Assembly: GCF_900090235.1 (NCBI RefSeq) | Contig: NZ_LT607750.1 | Span: forward strand, 4,517,001-4,581,000 | DNA length: 64,000 nucleotides | Origin: Micromonospora echinaurantiaca | GTDB taxonomy: Bacteria; Actinomycetota; Actinomycetes; Mycobacteriales; Micromonosporaceae | Reading direction: 5' to 3' | Part shown: positions 42,501 to 52,113 of the stretch, piece by piece | Numbering within the stretch: the first letter of the stretch is position 1 | Layout of the letters: each line of letters begins with the position of its first letter | Notes under the pieces: generated by a model | Seen by the model: only the letters and a program-made list of their open reading frames with translations | Databases searched by the model: none | What the model was told of the DNA's origin: nothing | Made by a program: the position numbers and the translations under genes

Positions 42501-44066
42501 ATGGCTCTACGACTCGCCGACGGCACCGCCTGGTCGGACACCCTGGCCCGCGCGGTGACCGCCGCCCCGGAGGCGTTCGGCGCGCCGGCCGACGGCGTCA
42601 TCACCCTGCACAACCTCGTGGAGGGTGACTGGCGCGCGGTCGGGGCGCCCACCCCGGTACGCACCCCGGTGGACAACACCGTCCTGGTCAACCTGCCCCG
42701 GCTGGACGCGGAGAGCGCCCGGGCCGCCGTGGCGCACGCCGCCGCCGCGCACCGGGGCTGGGCCAGCACCCCGCTGGCCGACCGGAAGGCCCGGGTCACC
42801 GACGCGCTCGACGCGCTCACCGCGCACCGCGACCTGCTCGCCCTGCTGCTGGTCTGGGAGATCGGCAAGCCGTGGCGGCTGGCCTGCGCCGACGTGGACC
42901 GCGCCCTGGACGGCGTGCGCTGGTACGTCAGTGAGATCGACCGGATGCTCGCCGACGGCCGGGAGCCGCTACCCGGCCCGGTCAGCAACATCGCGTCCTG
43001 GAACTACCCGATGAGCGTGCTGGTGCACGCGGAACTGGTGCAGCTGCTGGCCGGCAACGCGGTCATCGCCAAGACGCCGTCGCAGGGCGGCGCGGTCTGC
43101 CTCACCGTGGCGCACGCGCTGATGCGCCGGGCCGGGCTGCCCGCCACGCTCGTCTCCGGCAGCGGCGAGGAACTCTCCGAGGTGCTGGTCCGGGCGCCGG
43201 AGATCGGTGCGGTGGCGTTCGTCGGTGGCCGGTCCAACGGCGGCAAGGTGGCTGCCGCGCTGCTCGACTCCGACAAGCGGCACTTCATCGAGCAGGAGGG
43301 GCTCAACGCCTGGGGCGTGTGGAACTTCTCCCAGTGGGACCTGCTCGCCGGGCACCTGAAGAAGGGCTTCGAGTACGGCAAGCAGCGCTGCACCGCGTAC
43401 CCCCGGTTCGTGGTCCAGCGGGACCTGGTCGACGAGTTCCTCGACATGTACCTGCCGGTGGTCCGCTCGGTCCGGTTCGGACACCCGCTCGCCGTCGGCG
43501 ACGGCTGGACCGCCGGCGACCCGCTGCCCGAGCTGGACTTCGGCCCGCTGATCAGCGCCGCCAAGGCCGACGAGCTGCGCCGCAAGGTCGACGAGGCGGT
43601 ACGCGGCGGCGCGGTGCCACTGCACCGGGGCAAGCTCGACGGGGCGCCCTTCCTGGACGGGCAGGACACCTCCGCGTACGTGGCGCCGGCGGTGCTGCTC
43701 GCCCCGCCCGGCCGGTCCCGACTGATGCACGCCGAGCCGTTCGGGCCGGTCGACACCATCGTGGTGGTGGACACCACCGACGAGTTGCTGGCCCAGATGA
43801 ACGCCTCCAACGGCGCGCTGGTCGCCTCGCTCGCCTGCGACGACGAGGAGTTGGCCGGCAAGCTCGCGGTGGACCTGCAGGCGTTCAAGGTGGGCATCAA
43901 CAAGCCCCGCTCCCGGGGCGACCGGGACGAGCCGTTCGGCGGCCGGGGCGCCTCCTGGAAGGGCGCCTTCGTCGGCGGTGACCTGCTGGTGCAGGCCGTC
44001 ACCCAGGGCGGCGACGCCCGCCTCTACGGCAACTTCCCCGACTACAGCAGCTACCCCGCCACCTGA
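42501..44066 (+). CDS. Aldehyde dehydrogenase family protein
   Basis: The 521-residue NAD(P)-dependent dehydrogenase shows the N-terminal substrate region, SNIASWNYPMSVLVHAELVQLLAGNAVIAKTPSQ (cofactor pocket), and nucleophile Cys297 in KQRCTAYPRF (GQxC replaced by KQRC). The general-base Glu is in IEQEGLNAWG (Glu264 or Glu266), about 33 residues before the Cys; the usual ELGGK is replaced. The C-terminal INKPRSRGDRDEPFGGRGASWKG fits the subunit-interface region. The variant active-site motifs suggest an atypical subfamily. ATG 42501 follows GAGGAG. Confidence 0.85.
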   Translation: MALRLADGTAWSDTLARAVTAAPEAFGAPADGVITLHNLVEGDWRAVGAPTPVRTPVDNTVLVNLPRLDAESARAAVAHAAAAHRGWASTPLADRKARVTDALDALTAHRDLLALLLVWEIGKPWRLACADVDRALDGVRWYVSEIDRMLADGREPLPGPVSNIASWNYPMSVLVHAELVQLLAGNAVIAKTPSQGGAVCLTVAHALMRRAGLPATLVSGSGEELSEVLVRAPEIGAVAFVGGRSNGGKVAAALLDSDKRHFIEQEGLNAWGVWNFSQWDLLAGHLKKGFEYGKQRCTAYPRFVVQRDLVDEFLDMYLPVVRSVRFGHPLAVGDGWTAGDPLPELDFGPLISAAKADELRRKVDEAVRGGAVPLHRGKLDGAPFLDGQDTSAYVAPAVLLAPPGRSRLMHAEPFGPVDTIVVVDTTDELLAQMNASNGALVASLACDDEELAGKLAVDLQAFKVGINKPRSRGDRDEPFGGRGASWKGAFVGGDLLVQAVTQGGDARLYGNFPDYSSYPAT

Positions 44067-44100
44067 CCCCACCCCCCACCCCACCCCCGCTTCCTAATCC

Positions 44101-44173
44101 CGCGATCTTGCACTTTTGGCCTGTGAAACGCGGCATGTGCCCGGTTCGCCGGGGCCGAAAGTGCAAGATCGCG
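44101..44173. repeat. Long interspersed-type palindrome between convergent genes
   Basis: Arms 44101-44121 (CGCGATCTTGCACTTTTGGCC form) and 44153-44173 are complementary with a single mismatch in 21 bases, around a 31-nt loop. It stands between convergent stop codons (44066 and 44182), so it may act as a bidirectional terminator, but it is longer than needed and lacks T-tracts. Confidence 0.75.
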
Positions 44174-44181
44174 CGTGGTCG

Positions 44182-45234
44182 TCAGCGGGGGTGGGCGGGG
44201 GCGGAGGTGGTGAGCGGGATGGTGAGGGTGAGCAGGGCGCCGTCGCGGTCGGTCGGCGTCGGTCGGGCCAGGCGGCGCAGGGTGCGCAGCATCGGGGTGT
44301 TCTCGGCCTGGACGTGCAGCAGCAGCGCCGCGTAGCCGGCCCGCTCGGCGTGCCCGACCAGTCGCCGCAGCAGCGCCGAGCCCAGCCCGCGCTGCTGCCA
44401 GTCGTCCCGCACCAGCAACGCCACCTCGGCCTCGTCGCCCTCGGCGAGCAGGTTCGCCATCGCCACCACCGGCTCCCCCGGGCCGGGGCAGCCGGGCGCG
44501 GTGGCGAGCAGGGTCAACCCGCGCGCCGGTTCCAGCAGCCGGCGCAGCCGGGTCGGCGACGGGGCCGCCCCGCCGCCCAGGTAGCGCCGGTACCGGCTGC
44601 GCGCCGAGCACGCCTCGTGCAACTCGACCACGCCAGCCAGATCGTCCGCGCCGGCCGGTCGTACGCCCAGCTCGGCGCCGTCGGGCAGGACCAGGGTGAC
44701 CTGCTCGGCGGCCCGGCGCGCGACGGTCGCGGCCAGCTCGACCAGGGCCTGCGCCCGGGCGTACTCGGCCGGGGTGAAGTCCGGGGCGGCCCGGCGCAGC
44801 TCGAAGGAGCCGCCGCCCGGGTCCGCCAGCAGCATGGTGCGCCCGGTGATGCCGCCGCGGACCCCGGCCGGCGCCGGCCGCCAGCTGACCGTGTCCGCGC
44901 CGAGCAGCGCCCGCAGCGCCTCACCGGTCGCGTCCGGGTCGCGCACCAGGCGGTTGGCCAGGCCGAGCACCCGGGTCGGCTGGTCGGCCAGTCCGCGCGC
45001 CTCGCTGCGCGCGACCCAGCAGTCCCGGCCCCGGCCCCGCTCGACGGCGGCGACCAGGTCGGCCTCGCCGAGCGTGTCCGGCGCGTCGACCAGGAAGTCG
45101 TCGACCGCGCCCCGCTCGGTGGTGTGCACCTGCACGGTGAGGATGTTGACCCCGCGCAACGCGAGGCTGGCCGTGAGCACCGACAGGTAGCCCGGCCGGT
45201 CGTCCACGGTGGCTCGGATCCGCCACAACGTCAT
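44182..45234 (-). CDS. ACT domain-GNAT acetyltransferase fusion
   Basis: The 350-residue protein has an N-terminal ACT domain (about 1-75, IRATVDDRPGYLSVLTASLALRGVNILTVQVH) and a C-terminal GNAT domain (about 200-345; LHEACSARSRYRRYLGGG, VALLVRDDWQQRGLGSALLRRLVGHAE with the QxxGxG acetyl-CoA loop). A central linker domain (about 90-190) may be a second, degenerate ACT or GNAT part. ATG 45234 is set by GGGAGG five bases upstream. Such fusions are protein lysine acetyltransferases regulated by amino acids in related actinobacteria; that role is inference here. Confidence 0.82.
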   Translation of the reverse strand: MTLWRIRATVDDRPGYLSVLTASLALRGVNILTVQVHTTERGAVDDFLVDAPDTLGEADLVAAVERGRGRDCWVARSEARGLADQPTRVLGLANRLVRDPDATGEALRALLGADTVSWRPAPAGVRGGITGRTMLLADPGGGSFELRRAAPDFTPAEYARAQALVELAATVARRAAEQVTLVLPDGAELGVRPAGADDLAGVVELHEACSARSRYRRYLGGGAAPSPTRLRRLLEPARGLTLLATAPGCPGPGEPVVAMANLLAEGDEAEVALLVRDDWQQRGLGSALLRRLVGHAERAGYAALLLHVQAENTPMLRTLRRLARPTPTDRDGALLTLTIPLTTSAPAHPR

Positions 45235-45355
45235 GGTTGCCTCCCTTCCCCGGTACGACCCTCGCGGCTGGCTGTTGCCGGCCGGTTGCCCCGGGGTGAC
45301 GGCTACGAACCAGGTGCGCGACCTGCGCCACACCCGACCCGCTAGCCGGCTCGGG

Positions 45356-46057
45356 TCAGGGGCCGGCCACCACCGGCGGTACGCCGACCAGGTCCAGCCG
45401 GTCGCCGAGGATCACCGCACTGGCCCGGACCAGCTGCGCCAGCCGGTCCACCTCGGTGCCGTGGAACGCCGGCGCGGCCAGCGGTTCGGTGTGTTCCCGG
45501 GCCACCACCAGCACCAGGCCGGCCCGGCCGAACGGGGCGACCGCGAAGTGGCCGCCGTCGGGCGTGCCGACCGCCCGGGCGCGCAGCGGGGTCACCTCCG
45601 GCAGCGGCGGCGGGACCGGCGCCCGCCAACTGGCCTGCCCGATGGTGGGCTGCCCGCCGCCGGCCCGGGTGGCCCAGTCCAACGGCACCACCGCGGCGAC
45701 CGCCCAGTCGGCGGCGAGCAGCCCGGGCACCGCGTCGACCAGGGTGGCGACCCCGTCGGCCGGGTTCGCCGCCACCTGGGCCAGCAGCTCGGCGTCCTGG
45801 CCGGTGGTGGTGGGCGCGCCGATCGCCCGCCACACCCCATCCACCCGTACCCCCGGGATCGCGGCGAGGCCGGCCAGCAGCCGCTCCACCCGGGCCGCGC
45901 CCGGCCACACCACGGTGAAGTCGTCCACCGCCCGCCCGCCGAGCCGCTCCAGCACCACCACCTGGACGATGTCCGCACCGGAGACGCCCATGGTGCGGGC
46001 CACCTGGCCGAGCGTGCCCGGGCGGTCCGGCAGCGTGACCCGAACTCGCAGCAACAT
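45356..46057 (-). CDS. ACT-domain protein
   Basis: The 233-residue protein starts with an ACT domain (LLRVRVTLPDRPGTLGQVARTMGVSGADIVQVVVLERLGGRAVDDFTV) that is clearly related to the ACT domain of the next gene (both have DRPG and GxAVDDF). The C-terminal half (about 85-230; LLAADWAVAAVVPLDWA, GRAGLVLVVAREHTEP) looks like a GAF-type alpha-beta fold. ATG 46057 follows GGAGGG. It could be the sensor or regulator for the ACT-GNAT protein, 121 bp downstream in the same direction. Confidence 0.7.
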   Translation of the reverse strand: MLLRVRVTLPDRPGTLGQVARTMGVSGADIVQVVVLERLGGRAVDDFTVVWPGAARVERLLAGLAAIPGVRVDGVWRAIGAPTTTGQDAELLAQVAANPADGVATLVDAVPGLLAADWAVAAVVPLDWATRAGGGQPTIGQASWRAPVPPPLPEVTPLRARAVGTPDGGHFAVAPFGRAGLVLVVAREHTEPLAAPAFHGTEVDRLAQLVRASAVILGDRLDLVGVPPVVAGP

Positions 46058-46172
46058 CTGTCTACCCTCCGCTCGGCGGGGCCGGCAGCGCGGCCGGCAG
46101 GCTGGGCACCAGCCTGGTCGGTGCCCATTTCGTCCCTGTTGCCGCGGCATGTCCCGGGGGCAAAATCCGACC

Positions 46173-46201
46173 TTGACAACCCGGTCGGGCTGCCATCAAC
46201 T
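46173..46201 (+). promoter_or_regulatory. Leaderless promoter of the APH-like/acyl-CoA dehydrogenase pair
   Basis: A perfect TTGACA (46173-46178) is separated by 17 bases from TCAACT (46196-46201), which lies six bases before the ATG at 46208. There is no ribosome site. Confidence 0.55.
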
Positions 46202-46207
46202 AGTCGA

Positions 46208-47320
46208 ATGACCGATCCGGCCGTCGACGCGCTCCGGCCGGGGACCGCCCCGGCCACCCCGCCGGAGCGGGGCTCCACCCCCACGGCGTCCCCCGCCGGC
46301 CTCGACCTCGACCGGCTCGCCGGCTACCTCGCCGAGCACCGGCCCGAGCTGGCCACCGGCCCGCTGCGGGCCCGGCTGATCGCCGGCGGCAAGTCCAACC
46401 TGACCTACCTGCTGCGCGCCGGCGAGCACGAGGTCGTGCTGCGCCGCCCGCCGCTCGGGCACGTGCTGGCCACCGCGCACGACATGGCCCGCGAGTTCCG
46501 GGTGATCTCCGCGCTCGCCCGCACCGACGTGCCGGTGCCCGCGGCACTGCTGCACTGCCCGGATCCGGACGTGATCGGCGCGCCGTTCTACCTGATGGAA
46601 CGGGTGCCCGGCGAGGTGTTCCGCACCCGCGCCCAGACCGACCCGCTCAGCACCGAGCAGCGGCGGGAGCTGGCGATGGCGATGATGGACACCCTCGCCG
46701 CGCTGCACGCCGTAGAGCCGGCCTCGGTCGGGCTGGCCGACTTCGGCCGGCCGGAGGGCTACCTCGCCCGGCAGGTCCGCCGCTGGGCCGGGCAGCTGGA
46801 ACGCTCCCGCAGCCGGCCGCTGCCGGGCATCGAGGAGCTGCGCGACCTGCTCGCCGCCACCGCGCCCGAGGGCGCCAACGCGGGCCGGATCGTGCACGGC
46901 GACTACCGGCTGGACAACCTCCTCGCCACCGTCGACCCGGTGGCCGTCCGGGCGGTGCTCGACTGGGAGATGGCCACCCTGGGTGACCCGCTGGCCGACC
47001 TCGGGCTGCTGCTGACCTACTGGGACGTGCTCGGCGGCAGCGAGGCCGCGGCCGGCAACCCGGTCGCCGACGGGCTCGGCCCGCGCGCCGGCTTCCCCAC
47101 CGGCGGTGAGCTGATCGAGCGCTACGCCGGCCGGAGCGACGTCGACGTCGGCCCGCTGCACTGGCACGTCGCGCTCGGCTGCTTCAAGCTCGCGGTGATC
47201 TGCGAGGGCATCCACTACCGGCACACGCTGGGGCAGACCCTCGGCGAGGGCTTCGACCGGATCGGCGAGATGGTGGCACCGCTGGTCGCGCACGGGCTGA
47301 CCGCCGCCAGGGAGCGCTGA
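46208..47320 (+). CDS. APH-like phosphotransferase, probable hydroxyacyl-CoA kinase
   Basis: The 370-residue protein has an aminoglycoside phosphotransferase-like kinase fold: [26 protein letters not shown] (nucleotide loop), [15 protein letters not shown] (Brenner motif) and [15 protein letters not shown] (metal-binding Asp). The [22 protein letters not shown] and [13 protein letters not shown] segments are of the acyl-CoA-dehydrogenase-linked group, not antibiotic kinases. Its stop shares a base with the ATG of the acyl-CoA dehydrogenase. Human ACAD10/ACAD11 fuse the same two domains, and related bacterial kinases such as LvaA phosphorylate 4-hydroxyacyl-CoA. ATG 46208 is probably leaderless. 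Confidence 0.85.
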   Translation: MTDPAVDALRPGTAPATPPERGSTPTASPAGLDLDRLAGYLAEHRPELATGPLRARLIAGGKSNLTYLLRAGEHEVVLRRPPLGHVLATAHDMAREFRVISALARTDVPVPAALLHCPDPDVIGAPFYLMERVPGEVFRTRAQTDPLSTEQRRELAMAMMDTLAALHAVEPASVGLADFGRPEGYLARQVRRWAGQLERSRSRPLPGIEELRDLLAATAPEGANAGRIVHGDYRLDNLLATVDPVAVRAVLDWEMATLGDPLADLGLLLTYWDVLGGSEAAAGNPVADGLGPRAGFPTGGELIERYAGRSDVDVGPLHWHVALGCFKLAVICEGIHYRHTLGQTLGEGFDRIGEMVAPLVAHGLTAARER

Positions 47321-48543
47321 TGGACTTCGCGTACGACGCCCGCACCGAACAGCTGCGCGGTGAGCTGACCGCGTTCCTGACCGAGCACGTCTACCCGGCC
47401 GAGCCGGTGCACGCCGAGCAGGTCGCCGCCGCCGGCGACCCGTGGGCCCGGCCGCCGGTGATGGCCGAGCTGAAGGCCGAGGCGCGCCGGCGCGGCCTGT
47501 GGAACCTCTTCCTGCCCGACCCGCGCTACGGCGCCGGGCTGACCAACCTCCAGTACGCCCCGCTGGCCGAGCTGACCGGGCGCAGCCCGCACCTCGCCCC
47601 GGAGGCGGTCAACTGCGCCGCCCCGGACACCGGCAACATGGAACTGCTCGCCGAGTTCGGCTCCGACGCGCAGCGCAAGCGCTGGCTGGAGCCGCTGCTC
47701 GAGGGCGAGATCCGGTCGGCGTTCTGCATGACCGAGCCGGAGGTCGCCTCCTCCGACGCCACCAACATCGCCACCCGGATCACCCGCGACGGCGACGACT
47801 ACGTGATCAACGGCCGCAAGTGGTGGTCGTCGGGGGCGATGGACCCGCGCTGCGAGATCTTCATCGTGATGGGCAAGACCGACCCGGGCGCGGACCGCCA
47901 CCGGCAGCAGAGCATGGTGCTGGTTCCCCGGGACACCCCGGGGGTCACGGTCCGCCGGGGCATGACCGTGTTCGGCTACAGCGACGCCCCGCACGGCGGG
48001 CACGCCGAGATCGACTTCGTCGACGTACGGGTGCCGGCGGAGAACCTGATCGGCGCCGAGGGCGCCGGGTTCGCCATCGCCCAGGCCCGGCTCGGCCCCG
48101 GCCGCATCCACCACTGCATGCGACTGATCGGGATGGCCGAACGGGCCCTGGAACTGCTCTGCCGGCGGGCCGGCGAGCGGGTCGCGTTCGGCCGGCCGCT
48201 GGCCGAGCAGGGCGTGGTACGGGAGTGGATCGCCGAGTCCCGGGTGCGCATCGAGCAGGCCCGGCTGCTGGTGCTCAAGACCGCCTGGCTGATGGACACG
48301 GTCGGCAACAAGGGTGCGCACACCGAGATCCAGGCCATCAAGATCGCCACGCCGGCGATGGCCGAGTGGGTGATCGACAAGGCCATCCAGGCGCACGGCG
48401 GCGCCGGCGTCAGCCAGGACACCCCGCTGGCCGCGCTCTGGGCCCAGACCCGCACGCTGCGCCTCGCCGACGGCCCCGACGAGGTCCACAAGGCCTCCCT
48501 GGCCCGCCGCGAACTGCGCCGCTGGACCCACCCCTCCGCCTGA
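47320..48543 (+). CDS. Acyl-CoA dehydrogenase (ACAD10/11-like)
   Basis: The 407-residue flavoenzyme has the typical fold: an N-terminal helical region, [20 protein letters not shown] (FAD-binding), [10 protein letters not shown], a middle beta domain ([35 protein letters not shown]) and C-terminal helices with [19 protein letters not shown] and [34 protein letters not shown]. It is of the ACAD10/11 type. The start is coupled to the APH-like kinase gene by TGATG, so the two steps probably act on one substrate, likely a 4-hydroxyacyl-CoA. Confidence 0.9.
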   Translation: MDFAYDARTEQLRGELTAFLTEHVYPAEPVHAEQVAAAGDPWARPPVMAELKAEARRRGLWNLFLPDPRYGAGLTNLQYAPLAELTGRSPHLAPEAVNCAAPDTGNMELLAEFGSDAQRKRWLEPLLEGEIRSAFCMTEPEVASSDATNIATRITRDGDDYVINGRKWWSSGAMDPRCEIFIVMGKTDPGADRHRQQSMVLVPRDTPGVTVRRGMTVFGYSDAPHGGHAEIDFVDVRVPAENLIGAEGAGFAIAQARLGPGRIHHCMRLIGMAERALELLCRRAGERVAFGRPLAEQGVVREWIAESRVRIEQARLLVLKTAWLMDTVGNKGAHTEIQAIKIATPAMAEWVIDKAIQAHGGAGVSQDTPLAALWAQTRTLRLADGPDEVHKASLARRELRRWTHPSA

Positions 48544-48581
48544 CCCCCGGCGCACCCCCACCCGGCCCCCTCCCGAGCCGG

Positions 48582-48638
48582 TGATCATGAAGTTGTTGCG
48601 CGCGACACCGGCGCGTCACGACAACAACTTCATGATCA
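48582..48638. repeat. Long palindrome between convergent genes
   Basis: Perfect 17-bp arms TGATCATGAAGTTGTTG and CAACAACTTCATGATCA, with an inner CGCG/CGCG pair, lie between the acyl-CoA dehydrogenase and cebR stop codons. AT-rich against the background; possible bidirectional terminator or dispersed element. Confidence 0.75.
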
Positions 48639-48645
48639 GCGGGGG

Positions 48646-49692
48646 TCAGGCGGAGGCGCGTTCGATGAGTTGGGTGTCCAGGAGGATGTGGGGGGCGGGG
48701 AGTTCGTCGCCGCGGATCCGGGCGACCAGCAGCTGGGCCATCTGCCGGCCCATCTCCTCCACCGGCTGGAACACGGTGGTCAGCGGCGGGTCGGCCTGCC
48801 GGGCCACGGGCGCGTCGTCGAAGCCCACCACCGCCACGTCCTCGGGCACCCGCCGGCCCGCCTCGCGCAACGTCCGCAGCGCGCCGAACGCCATCAGGTC
48901 GGAGGCGACGAAGACCGCGTCCAGCTCAGGGCAGACCTCCAGCAGCCGCCGCATACCGGCCGCCCCGCTCTCCTCGCTGAAGTCCCCGTACGCCACCAAG
49001 TCCGGGTTGACCCCGCCCCCGGCGGCCCGGATCGCCTCCGTGTAGCCGGTCAACCGGGCCAGGCCGGCGCCCATGTCCTGGGGGCCGGCGATGGTGGCGA
49101 TCCGCCGCCGCCCCCGGCCGGCCAGGTACTCGACGGCGCGGCGGGCGCCCCCGACGTTGTCCACGTCGACGTACCAGGCCGGCTGGGCGCCCGGCTGCAG
49201 CATCCGGGCCGGGCGGCCGCCGAGCACGGCGGGCAGGCCGCGCTCCTCCAGCAGGGTGGGCAGCGGGTCGGCGTCGTGCAGCGACAGCAGCAGCACCCCG
49301 TCGACGTGCTGGTTGGTCAGGTGGTGCTCGACCCGTTCCCGCTCCACCGGGGACTGCGCCATGGCCAGCCAGAGCTGCATCGGCGTCTCCAGCAACGCGG
49401 AGCTGATGCCGCGCACGATGCCGGCGAAGAACGGCTCGGTGAAGACCCGGTCGCCGGACTCGGAGACGACCAGCGCGACGGAGTCGGTGCGCTGGGTGAC
49501 CAGGGCGCGGGCGGCCCGGTTCGGCACGTACCCCAGCTCGGCGATGGCCTGCTGCACCGCGGCCCGGGCCTCGGGGCTCACCTGGGGCGAGCCGTTGACC
49601 ACGCGGGACACCGTCCCGCGGCCGACGCCGGCGCGGGCGGCGACCGCGTCGAGGGTCGGGCGGCCGAGCGACCGGGTGCGCTGCGTTGTCAT
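48646..49692 (-). CDS. cebR: LacI-family cellulose-utilisation repressor, CebR/CelR-like
   Basis: The 348-residue repressor has a LacI HTH (about 12-60; PTLDAVAARAGVGRGTVSRVVNGSPQVSPEARAAV, hinge YVPNRAARALVTQRTDSVAL) and a sugar-binding domain related to ribose-binding protein. The family represses cellulase and ceb genes, binding TGGGAGCGCTCCCA until cellobiose is bound. Three such sites are in the window. ATG 49692 follows GGAGGAG at six bases; an upstream GTG start is less likely. It lies 83 bp downstream of bglC in the same orientation. Confidence 0.9.
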   Translation of the reverse strand: MTTQRTRSLGRPTLDAVAARAGVGRGTVSRVVNGSPQVSPEARAAVQQAIAELGYVPNRAARALVTQRTDSVALVVSESGDRVFTEPFFAGIVRGISSALLETPMQLWLAMAQSPVERERVEHHLTNQHVDGVLLLSLHDADPLPTLLEERGLPAVLGGRPARMLQPGAQPAWYVDVDNVGGARRAVEYLAGRGRRRIATIAGPQDMGAGLARLTGYTEAIRAAGGGVNPDLVAYGDFSEESGAAGMRRLLEVCPELDAVFVASDLMAFGALRTLREAGRRVPEDVAVVGFDDAPVARQADPPLTTVFQPVEEMGRQMAQLLVARIRGDELPAPHILLDTQLIERASA

Positions 49693-49774
49693 GGTCTGCT
49701 CCTCCGACGTCGGGCGGACCCGGCGCACCTCGCGGGAGGTGGCGCCGGGACCGCCCGGTGCTGGCTGGTCCTCG

Positions 49775-51208
49775 CTATTGTGCGGCCAGACCGTTGCGTC
49801 GGATCACCTCGGCGTACCACCTGGCGCTGGACTTGGGGATGCGGGCCTGGCTGTCGTAGTCGACGTAGATCATGCCGAACCGCTTGGTGTAACCCCAGGC
49901 CCACTCGAAATTATCCATCAGCGACCAGGCGAAGTAGCCGCGCAGGGGCACCCCGGCGCTGATCGCCTCGTGGGAGGCGCGCAGGTGGGCGTCGAAGTAG
50001 GCGAGCCGGTCGGTGTCGTCGACCTGCCCGTCGACCACCACGTCGACGAACGCCGAGCCGTTCTCGGTGACGTAGAGCGGCAGGTCGGTGTACTGCTCGT
50101 GCACCCGGCGCAGCGTCTCCACCAGGCCCGGCGCGTCGATCTCCCACTCCATGTCGGTCACCGGCACCCCCCGGGTGACGAACCGGACGTCCTCGCTGCC
50201 CGGCCAGCAGGACGGCGACCGCCAGTACTTCTCCGGCGCGACACCCTCCACCGGGGCGGCCACCACGTGCCGGCTGTAGTAGTTGACCCCGACCAGGTCC
50301 AGCGGGGTGGAGATCACCGCCAGGTCACCGTCGCGTACGTGCCCGAAGTCGGTGACGGTGGCCAGATCGGCCTGCAGGTCGGCCGGGTACGACCCGCGCA
50401 GCAGCGGGTCCAGGAAGAAGCGGTTGGCCAACCCGTCGATCCGCCGCGCGGCGTCCGCGTCGGCGGGCGAGTCGCTGGCCGGGGTGACCGGGTAGAGGTT
50501 GACGGTCACCCCCACCTCGGCCGACGGCCGGGCCGCGCGCAGCGCCCGTACGGCGAGGCCGTGGCCGAGCATCAGGTGGTGCCCGGCCCGGACCGCGTCC
50601 GCCCCGTTGGAGCGGCCCGGCGCGTGCGCGCCGGAGCCGTAGCCGAGAAACGCCGAGCACCACGGCTCGTTGAGCGTGGTCCAGTAGCGCACCCGGTCGC
50701 CGAGGGCGTCCGCGACGAGTTGGGTGTAGTCGGCGAACCGGCCCGCGGTGTCCCGGGCCGGCCAGCCGCCGGCGTCCTCCAGCGGCTGCGGCAGGTCCCA
50801 GTGGTAGAGGGTGAGCCACGGCTCGATGCCGTGGGCCAGCAGCCCGTCGACCAGCCGCCGGTAGAAGTCCAGCCCCTCGGCGTTGGCCGGGCCGGAGCCG
50901 CCGGGCTGCACCCGCGGCCAGGAGACCGAGAACCGGTACGACTTCAGCCCCAGTTCGGCCATCAGCGCGATGTCGGCGTCGAGCCGGTGATAGTGGTCGC
51001 AGGCCACGTCGCCGGTGTGCCCGGCGACCACCCGCCCCGGCGTGTGGCTGAAGGTGTCCCAGATCGACGGGGCCCGGCCGCCCTCGGCCGCCGCGCCCTC
51101 GATCTGGTACGCCGCGGTGGCGGCGCCCCAGAGGAAGCCGGGCGGGAAGGTCAGCGGCGGGCGCTCGTCGAGCACGCCGAGGGCGGGTGGGGTGGCGGGG
51201 TTGCTCAC
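49775..51208 (-). CDS. bglC: GH1 beta-glucosidase (cytoplasmic)
   Basis: The 477-residue enzyme splits imported cellobiose and cello-oligosaccharides to glucose. It has the GH1 N-terminus [19 protein letters not shown], the acid/base TLNEPW and the nucleophile in YVTENGSAF, plus [18 protein letters not shown] near the C-terminus. No signal peptide. GTG 51208 overlaps the cebG stop (GTGA), so it is translated with the transporter. Upstream open frame to 51634 is antisense-like and not used. Confidence 0.93.
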   Translation of the reverse strand: MSNPATPPALGVLDERPPLTFPPGFLWGAATAAYQIEGAAAEGGRAPSIWDTFSHTPGRVVAGHTGDVACDHYHRLDADIALMAELGLKSYRFSVSWPRVQPGGSGPANAEGLDFYRRLVDGLLAHGIEPWLTLYHWDLPQPLEDAGGWPARDTAGRFADYTQLVADALGDRVRYWTTLNEPWCSAFLGYGSGAHAPGRSNGADAVRAGHHLMLGHGLAVRALRAARPSAEVGVTVNLYPVTPASDSPADADAARRIDGLANRFFLDPLLRGSYPADLQADLATVTDFGHVRDGDLAVISTPLDLVGVNYYSRHVVAAPVEGVAPEKYWRSPSCWPGSEDVRFVTRGVPVTDMEWEIDAPGLVETLRRVHEQYTDLPLYVTENGSAFVDVVVDGQVDDTDRLAYFDAHLRASHEAISAGVPLRGYFAWSLMDNFEWAWGYTKRFGMIYVDYDSQARIPKSSARWYAEVIRRNGLAAQ

Positions 51209-52113
51209 GACTTGACGGCGCCTTCCATGATGCCGCCGATGATCTGGCGGCCGAAGATGATGAACACGATCAGCAACGGCAGGGTCGCCAGCGCGGTGCC
51301 GGCGAACAGGGCCACATAGTCCGTCTGGTACGGCCCGGAGGAGAGGATCTTCAGGGAGTACTGCACCGTCGGAGTGTCCGGGGTGAGCACGATGAACGGC
51401 CAGAGGAACTCGTTCCAGGTCTGCATGAAGGTCAGCAGGCCGAGTACCGCCGCGGCCGGACGCAGCGCGGGCAGCACGACGTTCCAGTAGATCCGCCAGG
51501 TGGAACAGCCGTCCAGCCGGGCCGCCTCGATCAACTCGTCGCTGATCGCGGACATGGCGTACTGGCGCATCATGAACACCCCGAAGCCCTGCACCAGGAA
51601 CGGCACGATGACCGCCTGCAGGGTGCCGGTCCACTCCAGCTCGACCATCATCATGTAGAGCGGGATGACGCCGAGCTGGGTCGGCACCATCATGGTCAGG
51701 ATGATGACCAGCAGCAGCGCGTTGCTGCCCCGGAACTTGAGCTTGGCGAAGGCGAAGCCCGCCAGGCTGGAGAAGAAGATCACCGAGATGGTGACCACAC
51801 TCGACACCACCGCCGAGTTGACCAGGCCGTAGACGAACGCCGCGTCCTCGTTGGCCAGCATCCGGTCGATGTTGTTGAACAGCTGGTCGCCGGGGACCGG
51901 CGGCATCTCGTAGACCGCGCTGTTGTCCCGGGAGGCGATGATGAACGACCAGATGATCGGGAAGACCGAGAGCACCGAGCCCATGATCAGCGCGAGGTAG
52001 GTCAACGGGCTGGCCTGCCAGAGCTGAGCGCCGGGCACCCGGCCGCGCCGGCGGCGCCGCGGGGCCGGCGGGGGTGGGGCCACCGACCGGGGAAGGGTCT
52101 GCGCGGTGGTCAC
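51205..52113 (-). CDS. cebG: Cello-oligosaccharide ABC transporter permease CebG
   Basis: The 302-residue membrane permease has about six helices and the carbohydrate-ABC (MalG-like) EAA loop [31 protein letters not shown] 52113 overlaps the cebF stop by four bases. It pairs with CebF to form the channel; the ATPase (MsiK-type) is, as usual in actinobacteria, not encoded in the cluster. Confidence 0.93.
   Translation of the reverse strand: MTTAQTLPRSVAPPPPAPRRRRRGRVPGAQLWQASPLTYLALIMGSVLSVFPIIWSFIIASRDNSAVYEMPPVPGDQLFNNIDRMLANEDAAFVYGLVNSAVVSSVVTISVIFFSSLAGFAFAKLKFRGSNALLLVIILTMMVPTQLGVIPLYMMMVELEWTGTLQAVIVPFLVQGFGVFMMRQYAMSAISDELIEAARLDGCSTWRIYWNVVLPALRPAAAVLGLLTFMQTWNEFLWPFIVLTPDTPTVQYSLKILSSGPYQTDYVALFAGTALATLPLLIVFIIFGRQIIGGIMEGAVKS

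Noticed and set aside
46208..47320. Aminoglycoside resistance kinase
   Set aside because: The fold is APH-like, but the coupling to an acyl-CoA dehydrogenase and the sequence signatures place it in the acyl-CoA-linked kinase group.
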